From: Gnetum montanum
Taxonomy: Eukaryota > Streptophyta > Gnetopsida > Gnetales > Gnetaceae
DNA: 64,000 nt
Assembly: GCA_015680685.1 (NCBI GenBank)
Contig: MNCI01003660.1
Span: 1,559,103 to 1,623,102 of the forward strand
Direction: 5' to 3'
The notes under the pieces were generated by a model. That model saw nothing but the letters and a program-made list of their open reading frames with translations, made no database searches and was not told the origin of the DNA. A program made the position numbers and the translations under genes. Positions 1 to 9,463 of the stretch are shown in pieces (the first letter of the stretch is position 1; each line of letters begins with the position of its first letter).

Positions 1-169
1 ACCAACACAGCACTATCATCAAAATCCAAGAAAAATCAGCCTTCTTCTCATTCATATAAGACTCCATGCATTTAGTAATAGCATCTATATCAAATGCATT
101 CTCTTCAACATCAAAGAAAATTTCATCATCACAAATAATGTTCACCCTTATAATCTCCTTATAACTAGG
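1..169 (-). pseudogene. Gypsy element M1, distal coding remnant
   Basis: On the minus strand this stretch reads open for over 50 residues. It continues in frame from the M1 fragment that starts at 6801, once the inserted copia element and one CTAGG copy are ignored: the frame passes through a ...MLPSYKE... junction. It therefore represents polyprotein sequence downstream of the M1 protease. No catalytic motif is visible in so short a piece. The element extends past the left window edge. Confidence 0.55.
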
Positions 170-1249
170 TGTTGAACTTTTGATATGTCAAAACCTTAGA
201 GAATTTGTAGAATGTAGAATCAATGTGTGATGGTAGTTTTGCAAGACCATGAAAGAGTAGAATGAACAAGGGCTTCACATGGAGATCCAAGACCTCAACA
301 AAGAGAGCTAGGTTAAGATGATGAAATGAAGACTAAGTAGGCAAGATGAGAGCATGGATGGAAATGGGCTCTACAAGCCAAACAAAGATGTTCCAAAGAT
401 TTTTGAGATGTCAAAATGATCAAGGAATGCACCACAACTCAAAAATTTTCAGTAGAGGAGACGTCTCTAAAAAATAGTAGATGTCTATCTTAGAAGATAG
501 ATGTCTATAGGCATACATCTACATTTCCAAGTAGACATCTCTATGACATTGAGGGTGTTAATAGATATATGTCTCATCCTCGAAGTAGATGTCTATACTA
601 GTCATTACATGAATTTTGAGGAGTTTTTGAAAACACTAAGGGTATAGAACAAAGTCAAATTCTTGGAAATTATGCAAACACTATTCATTGAAAGATCCAT
701 TATTGGCTACTCAAGATAATTTTTCTTTGTTCTTCATTATATCATCATTTTTTTTGTATTAATTATATTGAGCCACAAGTGTAAGGGATCTGTAAATCAA
801 GATATACTCTTTCCTTGTTTTTTTTTCTTTATTTCTTGTAGCCCTATGGGGTTGATGTGCTTCTAGCAAAAAGGCATTTTCATTGAGCTTGTTAGGACCT
901 TGTAGGGTTAAGTGGTTTTATAGTGACAAAACACTCTAGAGTTGAGGTTACATTTGTAAAGGTTGTGGGATCCATTAAAGCACATTTTGAGCTTGTTGGG
1001 AGCTTGCAAGGTTGAGTGGTTTTGTAGCAATGAAACACTCTAAAGAAGAGCTTAAATCATGTAAAGGTTATGATGCTCTTTAAACCACATTTTGAAGAAA
1101 CAAAGTTCAAAGGTGTACATAGATTCTACCCTCTAAGTGTGAACATACCCAAGTTGGGAAATCATGTAAAAGTTATGTTTGATTTTGATGGCTACAAAAA
1201 TTTTAATTGGGGAACTTATTCAACCCCCATTCTAAGTTCTTGATCCACA
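170..1249 (+). repeat. 5' LTR of the copia-type element
   Basis: It begins TGTTGAACTTTTGATATGTC, ends ...GATCCACA, and aligns along its length with 5713..6800, with many substitutions and small indels that indicate an old insertion. Positions 465..600 hold a cluster of AGATGTCTA/TAGACATCT motifs in both orientations, repeated at the matching place in the other LTR. The pair of blocks 'gagcttgttgg...accttg..aggttgagtggtttt' (around 890 and 990) is an internal imperfect direct repeat. Confidence 0.88.
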
Positions 1250-1251
1250 AG

Positions 1252-1263
1252 AGGTATCAGAGC
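1252..1263 (+). other. Primer-binding site, initiator tRNA-Met type
   Basis: AGGTATCAGAGC lies two bases after the 5' LTR. It matches the usual plant copia primer site TGGTATCAGAGC, complementary to the 3' end of initiator tRNA-Met, except at the first base. Confidence 0.85.
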
Positions 1264-1305
1264 CTGGTACTCTCAAGTTTGTGCTTCATGTTTCAAGAGT
1301 AAATA

Positions 1306-2988
1306 GTGGAGGGGACATCTTACATGAAGCCATTGATGTTCGATGGGTTTGATTTTGCATATTGGAAGGAAAAGATGCATGGATTCTTCAAATTGATGGA
1401 ATTCGAAGTATGGGAGTTAATTATTGAAGGCTACACACTACATGTTGATAGCACCACAAAAGTAATCAAGCCACAAAGCAAATGGACTTATGAAGAAAAA
1501 GATAAGTTCATGTTTGACTCAAAAGCTAAAAATTATTTATATTGCACATTGAATAAATTTTAGTTTAATAGAATATCTAGGTGTAAAATCGCTAAGGAAG
1601 TATGGGAAACCTTAGAGGCAACTTATGAGGACATGTCTATAGTTAAACAATAAAAAATTTTAGTATTGCAAAGTGAATGTGACAAGCTTAAAATGAAGGA
1701 AGGAGAAAAGATTAAGGACCACTTCTCTAGGGAAAAAAATCTTGTCATAGCAATTAGAGGTACGGGTAAGGACTTGCCAATAAGTAATGTGATTATAAAA
1801 ATGATTAGAACTTTATAGCTTGAGTTTAGATTGAAAGTCACTACCATGAAAGAAATTAGAGATTTTTTGGTGCTAAAATTTGAAGAGCTTCAAAGTGCTC
1901 TTATTCCTTGTGAGATGAATCGCATAAGTGAAGGAGCGACCAAATAAAATCCCATCATCCTCAAATTTGCATCAAAGAAGAAGGAGTTGCTTGAACAAGA
2001 ACCAAATAGTAAAGATGAACTAGTCTTCCTATCAAGGAAAGTTCAAAGACTTCTTACTAGAAAAGGAAGATGCTTCAATCAACTAGGGTCAAACCAATTT
2101 GGTGAAAAAGGTAGAGAAAAAGGTAAGGATTTTCAGAATTTAAATTATGATGCATTTTCTATAGAATGTTGGGTATGTGATGGAAGAGACCATGTGGCCT
2201 CCAAATGTCCTGCTAGTAGGATCCAAAAGGGAGATCAATCCAAAGCTGAGTTCAAAAAGAACAACTTGTACACCAACTGGGATGAAGAACAAAGTGAAGA
2301 GAAATTTGAGACCACACAAAGTTCACATTTCATTTGCATGGCTCTCATAGAAGATGATGATAGCACAAGCAAAGACGATGATCAAATAATAGAAACTGGT
2401 GAAGAAAGGTATGACCTATTGTGCAATGAACCTTTGTCCTTTTAAAATCTTTGTATAAAGCTAAAGAAGGCTCTAAAGGATAAGGATCAATATTTATCTC
2501 TACTAAATATAAAATATTTAGACCTCTCACAACAAAACTCAGACCTAAGGGTTGAGAATAAAAAACTAACCTTGTCTTATGATCAGATTCAAAAAGAACT
2601 TGTAGACACAAAACTTGTGAATGAGAGACCTGTCAAAGGAAAAGAATCCCTTTGCATAGTTTTGGAACAAGGAAGAAGTCAACACAACAAAAGTAGGTTG
2701 GAATGTTTTCAACAAGAAGAATTATCAATGCAAACTTCATTCAACCAAAAGAATGTACCAAAGGTAGAAGTATCAATAGGCACTTCATCTAAACAAAGGA
2801 CAACTCCAAGGTTTAACTATTTTACCTAAACTAAAAAGGTTAGATGCTATTATTGTGGTAGATTTGGGCATGAGAAATGAGGTTACAATTTAAAATATCA
2901 CCATATGAATACTTGGTCATATTATAAGACTCCTTGGTCTTACCCAAATGCACCCAGAAAGGAAATCTTGCAAGACAAAAGGAGTTGA
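1306..2988 (+). pseudogene. Copia-type gag polyprotein, point-mutated
   Basis: One continuous reading frame of about 560 codons is interrupted by about seven stops (near 1561, 1651, 1816, 1945, 2443, 2827 and 2878) with no frameshift. The N-terminus has the copia gag start (MKPLMFDGFDFAYWKEKM, like the DUF4219/UBN2 gag type). A CCHC zinc knuckle (CWVCDGRDHVASKC, CX2CX4HX4C) lies near 2167..2211. A second partial knuckle (CYYCGRFGHEK) lies near 2845..2880, followed by a Tyr/Trp/Pro-rich tail. Gag forms the virus-like particle that packages the element RNA. Every stop can be derived from a CAG, CAA or CGA codon by C-to-T, suggesting decay by deamination of methylated cytosine. No protease or pol follows. 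Confidence 0.85.
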
Positions 2989-3783
2989 AGGTAAACCAAA
3001 AAGGTAAGGAGAATAAGGTGTGGAGAATTAAGCAAAAAGAAGAAGGTGAAAGAAATCTCACCAACACTTTTGTGAAATAAAGCCAAATATTGGAAATACA
3101 AGAAATTTGTATGAAGAAAGGAGGAACTTTAGAAGAAGAACAACATTTCTAATCTCCTTAAACTTCATGATCTCCATTAGCAAGCAAGGTAAGTAGAGAT
3201 AAGTTTTCATTTTCCTATATTGTTTACAATTCTTAAAGGACTATAATCCATGGTAGTTATCCCATAAACTTCTCATATCTCATTCCACTGCTAGTTTAGA
3301 TGTCTACCATTAAATGTCTACATATGAAGATAGACATCTACCCATAGATGTCTACATTTATAGATAGACATCTATTTGGGTTTTTTTAGACATGGTATAG
3401 ATGACTACTAGTCGAGTTAGATGTCTAAATTTTTAGGAAAAACCATCAACAATCATGATTATATAAAGGCAACACTTCATATTTTTCACATTTTCCCTTA
3501 TCCAAGCTTAGACAACTAGGAGTAGATGATGAGGGCTTCCACCATAGTGAAAATTTATGCATCTCCTTGAAGAACAATGGATTGCAAGAAGATTGGGATC
3601 TATAGGCCTTCACTAAGCAAGAGCAAAAAGTCTAAGGAGGTGTCATCAAGCACTACAAACACATATCTCTGAAGCAAAACATAGATTTAAGATAACTTGT
3701 TCCATTTCCATAGTATCTGAGACATCTCTTTCCTTCTAGCAGCATCGTCGGAAGGAGTTGATGGTATTTTCCTAAACTTTAAA
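2989..3783 (+). other. Internal spacer of copia-type element, with AGATGTCT motif cluster
   Basis: I see no coding sequence here. Positions 3296..3425 contain seven or so copies of the same AGATGTCTA/TAGACATCT motif found in the LTRs, although this is internal sequence well away from either LTR. That suggests a captured LTR-like promoter fragment or a separate local amplification. Confidence 0.55.
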
Positions 3784-5200
3784 TTGTGTTTCTTTTATTT
3801 CAACTTTTATGTTTCTAAGATCCTCATCAAGGAGTTCTATAGTAACATTGCCATTACAAATGCTATTGTTGGGGCCTTTACATCTACTGTTGGGGGCATT
3901 TTAATTGAAGTCACTCTTCAAGCTATTAATGCCATTCTTGGCATTTCTAATTTAGAAGTTTATTAGGTTAAAATTCATTTTATGTCTAATATTTTCTTAA
4001 ATAATGTAATCCTTGTTTCCCACAATGAGTTTTGTGATGCTCTATTAGTTCAATTAGTATCTTTACATAGTGGGAAAGTGCTTAGAAGTCAAATGGCCTT
4101 AGATGCTTCCACCCTCTTTCTTATTATGTTGTATAATATCATTGTAAAAGGAGGAAGCTATAGCTATTTGTTGCTGACTCAAGCTTTTGTACTTTATTGC
4201 CTTTTTATTGGTCAGCCACTAGACTTGGACCATATCCTCTATAGAGACATGTTATGTCTTTTCACAAGAGAGAGAGAGAGAGCGTCTATGGGCGTCCTTT
4301 TCCCATCAATTTGTTGATTCATTAGAGAGGAGTTTCTATTCCTAATATGCCTTTGGTAAAAGTTAAAAGAAGCCTTCATGAGAATTTAGATAAAAGGAGC
4401 ACCACAAATGTTGAATTTACAAAACCAAGCTCCAGGCCTTAAAAAAAACAAGAAAGAAAAGATCTACATCACCTCCCAAGGCCTCTCCTTAGTTGAGAAG
4501 GTCCAAATTTGTTAGTGGCCAAATAAAATCAGCTATCAAGAAGATGCTAAAATCATTTTCTAGGACTCTTAGGATGATTGGTTAGAACCTTTATTACCTT
4601 CATAAGAGGATGGATGTAGCTACAGTACCTCTTCCTTCAAATGGGTAGCAGTTTGAGGAGATTACTACTCCTCCCATGTCAAGGAGTGAGGAGGAATGTC
4701 CTACTCTATTTAGGCACTCAATAGCTACTAGGACATCTTGGTTATATGATCAGAAAATTCCTCAAATTCTAAAGAGCTTAATGCATTGCCACCACATGTC
4801 CAAGGCCTAATCCTATGTACCTTGGACCCATCTCTCATACTCATGATAATGCTTCTTAGACATTTGAGTAAAAGGTGATGGAGAGCATCTTTGTCATCTT
4901 AGTGATGACTAGTTGACCCTATCACATATCAGAGAAAGGGTGCTTCCTCATCTTCTTATCAGGCTCCATCCCATCCATCTGCATCATCTTAGTTTTAGGT
5001 GAAGCTATGTCCCTAAAGAGCTCTTGTACGAGTTCTATCTTCAGATGATGATAATGAGTAGCATGTCTCTAGCACCATCTCCAGCACTAGTAGTGAAAAT
5101 GATGAAGAGGAGACATACAAACCTTCTTGTACAATAGTTTCCTTTGATGATGCCATCGAGGTTAGTGGATAGGATCTTTTAATGGTCCCTCCTTTATGGT
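3784..5200 (+). pseudogene. Second ORF relic, possibly plant-transposon-domain type
   Basis: Open stretches at 3784..3966 and 3982..4317 include FYSNIAITNAIVGAF and TVGGILIEVTLQAINAILGI. The latter resembles the 'V.G..i.vt...I...lgi' pattern of the 'putative plant transposon protein' domain found as an extra ORF in many plant LTR elements. A Ser/Asp/Glu-rich low-complexity stretch (about 5030..5170, with SSDDDNE and SSENDEEETYKP) lies downstream, as is common for such ORFs. Stops and frameshifts break it. The family assignment rests on pattern memory only. It is not reverse transcriptase or integrase. Confidence 0.35.
4266..4283 (+). repeat. (GA)n microsatellite
   Basis: A short run of GA dinucleotides at the end of the 3982..4317 open stretch, which it extends with Arg-Glu codons. 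It is ordinary simple sequence. Confidence 0.85.
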
Positions 5201-5698
5201 GATGTCCAAAAGGAGGAAGAATTTGTGGATGTTTGTATGGATTGTAGATAGCTTATTGGATATTTGTATGGATAGCCTTATATACATTTTTTTATATCAA
5301 TGATAGTATATTGGATAGGTTATGCTCTTTTTGGATAGTGATGATTTACAACTTATGATAGTTTATATTGTTGTTGTTCTTTTATGGATGAACATCATGT
5401 TTATGGATAGTTGTGTTTTTGTTAGCATATTATATTATAAAGATAGGTTTTGCATGTTGTATTATAAATATAGGTTTTGTCCTTGGATAGTTTGTGGAGA
5501 CCTCTTAATGCTATCAACTTTTATTTTTTGTAGACTCATGTGAGTTGAACTTATTGAATTGCGCCTTTATATCCCTATTTTAGTGATACCATCCATTGCC
5601 ACTAGAATTTATATGTCTTAAATGCTTTTATTTTTTATCATATAATTTATATACTATGAAATACTCTAACCCATTTTCTTAAGTTTTGAAAAATCACC
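5201..5698 (+). other. Non-coding 3' part of copia-type element
   Basis: T-rich sequence with repeats of 'tttgtatggatag' and 'tagttt/tgga' words. No ORF with recognisable protein character was seen. It leads into the polypurine tract. Confidence 0.5.
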
Positions 5699-5710
5699 AA
5701 AAAGGGGGAG
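5699..5710 (+). other. Polypurine tract
   Basis: AAAAAGGGGGAG immediately precedes the 3' LTR start (TGTTATAC at 5713). This is the expected plus-strand priming site and the typical copia 3' internal end. Confidence 0.85.
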
Positions 5711-5712
5711 AT

Positions 5713-6800
5713 TGTTATACTTTTGGTATGTCAAAACCTTAGAGAAAATGGAAAATGTAGATAGTATGTGTGATGGTAGTTTTACAGGACCATGAAAGAG
5801 TAGAATGAACAAGGACTTCACATGGAAATCTAACACTTCAAGAACAAGATCTATTTTGAGATGATGAAATGAAAACTAAGTGGGCAAGATGAGAGCATGG
5901 ATGAAAAAGGAGTCTACGAGCCAAACAAAGATGTTTCGAAGACTGTTGAGATTTAAGAATGATTAATGAATTCACTAGATCTTAGAATGTTTTAGCATAT
6001 TATATGTCTCTAAAAAATAGTAGATGTTTGTCTTGGAAGATAGATGTCTACAGGCATACATCTACGTTTCCAAATAGATGTCTCTCCTGCATTGAGGGTG
6101 TTCACAGATAGACGTCTCATCCTTGAAGTAGATGTCTATACTAGCCATTTGATAGTTGTTGCATAATTTTTGAGGAGTTTTTGGAAACTCCAAAGGTATA
6201 AGACAAAGTGAAATTCTTGGAAATTATGCAAGCACTATTTGTTGAAAGATCCATTATTAGATACTCAAGAGAATCTATCTTTGTTATTCATTGTATCATC
6301 ATTTATTTGTATTGATTGTATTGAGCCTTGAGTGCAAGGGATCTATAAATCAAGTTACATTCTTTCCTTGTTCTTTTTCTTTCTTTATTATAGCCCTAGG
6401 CGGTTGATGTACTTCTTGTGAAAAGGCATCTTCATTGAGCTTGTTGGAACCTTGTAGGGTTAAGTGGTTTTTTGGTGAAAAAATATTCTGATGTGGAGCT
6501 CACATTTGTAAAGTTTGTGGGATCCTTTAAACCACATGTTGAGCTTGTTGGGACCTTGCAGGTTTGAGTGGTTTCAAAGGGATGAAACACTATGGAGTGA
6601 AGCTTAAATCATGTAAAGGTTGTGGTGTCCTTAAAACTAGATTTGAAGAAACAAAGTCTGGAGGTATGCATAGATTCTACCCTCTAAGCATTGATGTGCC
6701 CAAGTTGGGGAATCATGTAAAAGTTGTATTTGATTTTGGTGGCTGTAGCAATTTTAATTGGGGAACTTATTTAATCCTCCTTCTAATTTTTCAATCCACA
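5713..6800 (+). repeat. 3' LTR of the copia-type element
   Basis: It begins TGTTATACTTTTGGTATGTC and ends ...CAATCCACA, homologous throughout to 170..1249. The AGATGTCT motif cluster is at 6005..6145 and includes an intact GACGTC. It is followed at once by the CTAGG duplication. The open stretch at 6564..6875 only runs across the LTR end and is not a gene. Confidence 0.88.
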
Positions 6801-8560
6801 CTAGGAAGCATGAATGAAGAATTCAAATTACCAACCTTACTATCAATCATAGTGGACAACAACCTAAACTTATGATTGTCTTGCCTTATAGTCCAATTAT
6901 TATTTTCTTCATCAAAGATAGCCTAATTATCATAATTCAAAGGTCTACCAAATATGAGATCAAAATAATCAATAGGCAATACATCACAAAGAATTTGATC
7001 ATGAAATTTTCCAATGGAATAATCAATAAGATACTATTCTTTGACTTACTTCTAATGATTCTTCATTAACCAATGTACTTTGTATGGATTAGAATGAGGA
7101 ATTGTAGGTAACCATAATGACTTTGCCACCTTGGCATAAATCACATTTTATTGTGCTCCACCATCAATAATCATACTTAATGAATGACCCTAAACATCAC
7201 AATGGGTTCTAAATGGACTCTTCCTCATAGCATCTTCATCGGTACTACCATGTCTAAGAAAAGCATAACTATTCAATTTACATTGGTCAACAATGTGTAA
7301 AGGCTCATGTTCACATACCTTCTTTGAAGATTCAAGTTTATTATCTTGCATAGTTTGAATTTCTTTATTCTTAAAGACATTCTTCTTTGGCTTTGTGCAT
7401 TTCCATTGTTTATGACTTGATTCACCACAATTATAACATATATATTTACCATGATCTTTACCTCTTGGAAATTATTCCCTTCTTCTATCCCTTCTAGGAG
7501 AAGTAGACTCCCTTTCCTTCTTATTTGACTCATCTTCATCATCCTTCATGAATGGTTTCTTTGACTTGTGAGCTCTGTCCTTCTCATCCCTTTTCTTATG
7601 ATCTTGTCCTTCTTTAGGCCAAACTTAGTGATTTTCATTTAAGCTTTGAGAGCATCATAAGCTTCATCAAGAATACTGGACTCATAGAATGAAAATCCTT
7701 GCTAATATTTCATTCTTAATCCACTAATAAAGTTAGAAGCTTGCTCATACTTAGTCTAATGAACATCAGCTATTTCCAAGATTTTACAAAATTCAACATA
7801 AACAATTGTTAACTCTTAATCTCTTTATCTGAGAAATTTCAGTTCCTTATTGGATTCATGATAGAAGGATGTCTTCTCAAACTTTTGCTTTAGCATGAAT
7901 TCCATGAGTTGCCAACTCTCAATAGATCTTCCATGTTCTTCAAGGTATTTGATACATTCCTTGTTTCACCATTTAGCTACCAATCCTTCAAGTTTGCTCT
8001 CAACAACATGAATCATTGTCTCACTAGAAAGTTTCTCAACAAGAAAATACATATTAATAGTTCTAAGCCAAGAAAGAAAGAAATCTATACCTTCAACACC
8101 TTTAGAGATGTGAATATCCACATAGGAACTCTTAAAGCACTTCTTAACATCTTTACAAATCTTTCATCTTCATTTTCCTTATTATTAAAAAGAAACCTTG
8201 GCTCATACCTTTAAGTTCTAGTCCCTTCTCTCCTTAGAGTTCTTTGATCATGCCTTCCTCTTGATTCTTGTAGTGAGGCAAAAGGATTCTTGTCTTTAAT
8301 CTTCTCTTCACTTCTTCTTGAAGTTTCTCCAAAATATTGGTGTTTGAAGGTCCTTACTTTGGAAAGAACTTCTTGCATTCTAGTCACAAAAGCCTTAAAG
8401 GAGTATTTAATCTCTTGAATCTCTTGTCCAAGATTTTGATTAGTCTTCTTCTCAGGATTCATACCTTTCTTCCAACCTCTTTTTGATGTGTGGATTCCTC
8501 TAAACCTTGGCTCCAATACTAATTTGGTGCAAGAGTTATACCTCAATAGACCCCAATAGG
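6801..8560 (-). pseudogene. M1 gag and protease relic
   Basis: Reading leftward there is gag-like charged sequence (about 8546..7560), including Glu/Arg/Lys-rich stretches. A CCHC zinc knuckle follows (CYNCGESSHKQWKC, about 7400..7445), then a protease active-site region (SMIIDGGAQ with a stop after Gln, near 7145..7190). Next is CDVLPIDYFDLIFGR (near 6950..7010), matching the gypsy protease C-terminal pattern 'CDVxPMD...LLGRPW'. Stops and frameshifts are frequent. In a live element this polyprotein part would make the particle and the aspartic protease that matures it. Confidence 0.75.
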
Positions 8561-9463
8561 ATCCAATCCATAACTTCTAAGTAGATCTAGCTTAGAAAAC
8601 AAAAACAACACAATGACATAGAGAAAATTATCATTATATTAAGAAAACTTTCAATTCAAGATAAAAATTACATCACAGATGAGGAGCCAAGCTCAACTCA
8701 CAACTCTCCCAAGGATCTTAGAGGCCACACTTGTCCCCTCTCAATCGTCAATTGCTCACATAAATCCTAAGATCAAGATAAAACACTTATAAGAGATTCT
8801 CCTAACCTTTCTTAAGAGCTCTCCCTTGCCCCTCACTCAACTTCCTTGCACAAGCTTTCTTCTTACACAAGCTCTCCTCCATCAAGAGCTCTCTATTTTG
8901 CTCTTAACCAAGGTTTTAGCCTTTGACACTAAAAATGGTGAATTACATCAATGTTTATATAAGAAACCAAAAGAAAAGAAACCTAAAAACCTTTTCTCAA
9001 CTCAACTTGAGATTCTTTAGATGTTTTCCAATTATTCTCATCTTCTCCCTAGCTATTTCTATCTTGCTTGCTTTGGATATTTTTTGAATTGCAACAACTA
9101 ATCTTAGAAGTTTCCTTGCTCATTTAGGTCATCTCTAACCTTCCCAAGACCTCTCCTATGAAAACCCAACTCTTGGCTTTGGCATCTATTGATTTTTTGG
9201 GACGTATCATCTAGGCTTAAGACATCTCATACATAGTGAAGATGTCTTATCTGAGACTTCTTAGGTTTTGGTGAAATATCTCATCTACTAGGGCTAAATA
9301 CAAATATGCTTATTTTGAGGTTTGGAACCTCTGAATGCCTCCAAACTAATCCCCATAGATCCTAGAACCCCCTAAACTCATTACAATGAGCCCAAAACAC
9401 CCTAAAACCTACCAAAACATACATGTAGGATAGAATAAGGGAATTGGAAGAGGTGTCCCTACA
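8525..9463 (-). repeat. 5' LTR of gypsy element M1
   Basis: On the plus strand it runs TGGTGCAAGAG... to ...TGTCCCTACA, so it starts TG and ends CA on both strands. The degenerate primer site abuts its left end. A minus-strand TATA-like TATATAAA sits near 8954. The AAGACATCTC/GAAGATGTCTTA motif pairs at 9195..9290 lie upstream of it, in U3. No second LTR of this element is in the window, so the boundaries rest on TG/CA and the primer site alone. Confidence 0.6.

Larger units (their letters stand above)
170..6800 (+). mobile_element. Ty1/copia-type LTR element, gag retained, pol absent
   Basis: Two related LTRs (170..1249 and 5713..6800) flank an internal region with an initiator-Met primer-binding site, a gag frame, a second ORF relic and a polypurine tract. 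The element is bounded by the perfect 5-bp target duplication CTAGG (165..169 and 6801..6805). I found no integrase, reverse transcriptase or RNase H motif in the roughly 2.7 kb after gag. The element is thus non-autonomous by structure, dependent on another copia element for enzymes. It sits inside the minus-strand gypsy element M1. Large copia elements of the SIRE/Maximus type share the gag style and the GGGGGAGAT polypurine tract; assignment to that lineage is inference. Confidence 0.85.
6801..9463 (-). mobile_element. Decayed Ty3/gypsy element M1 (gag, protease, 5' LTR)
   Basis: Minus-strand element: its 5' LTR lies at 8525..9463, with a degenerate initiator-Met primer site beside it at about 8509..8521 (ggctccaatacta, the reverse complement of a decayed TGGTATCAGAGCC). 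Then come gag and protease relics reading leftward to 6801, continuing at 1..169 beyond the copia insertion. Initiator-Met priming together with the gag/protease style suggests a chromovirus-type gypsy. RT and integrase would lie left of the window. Confidence 0.7.
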
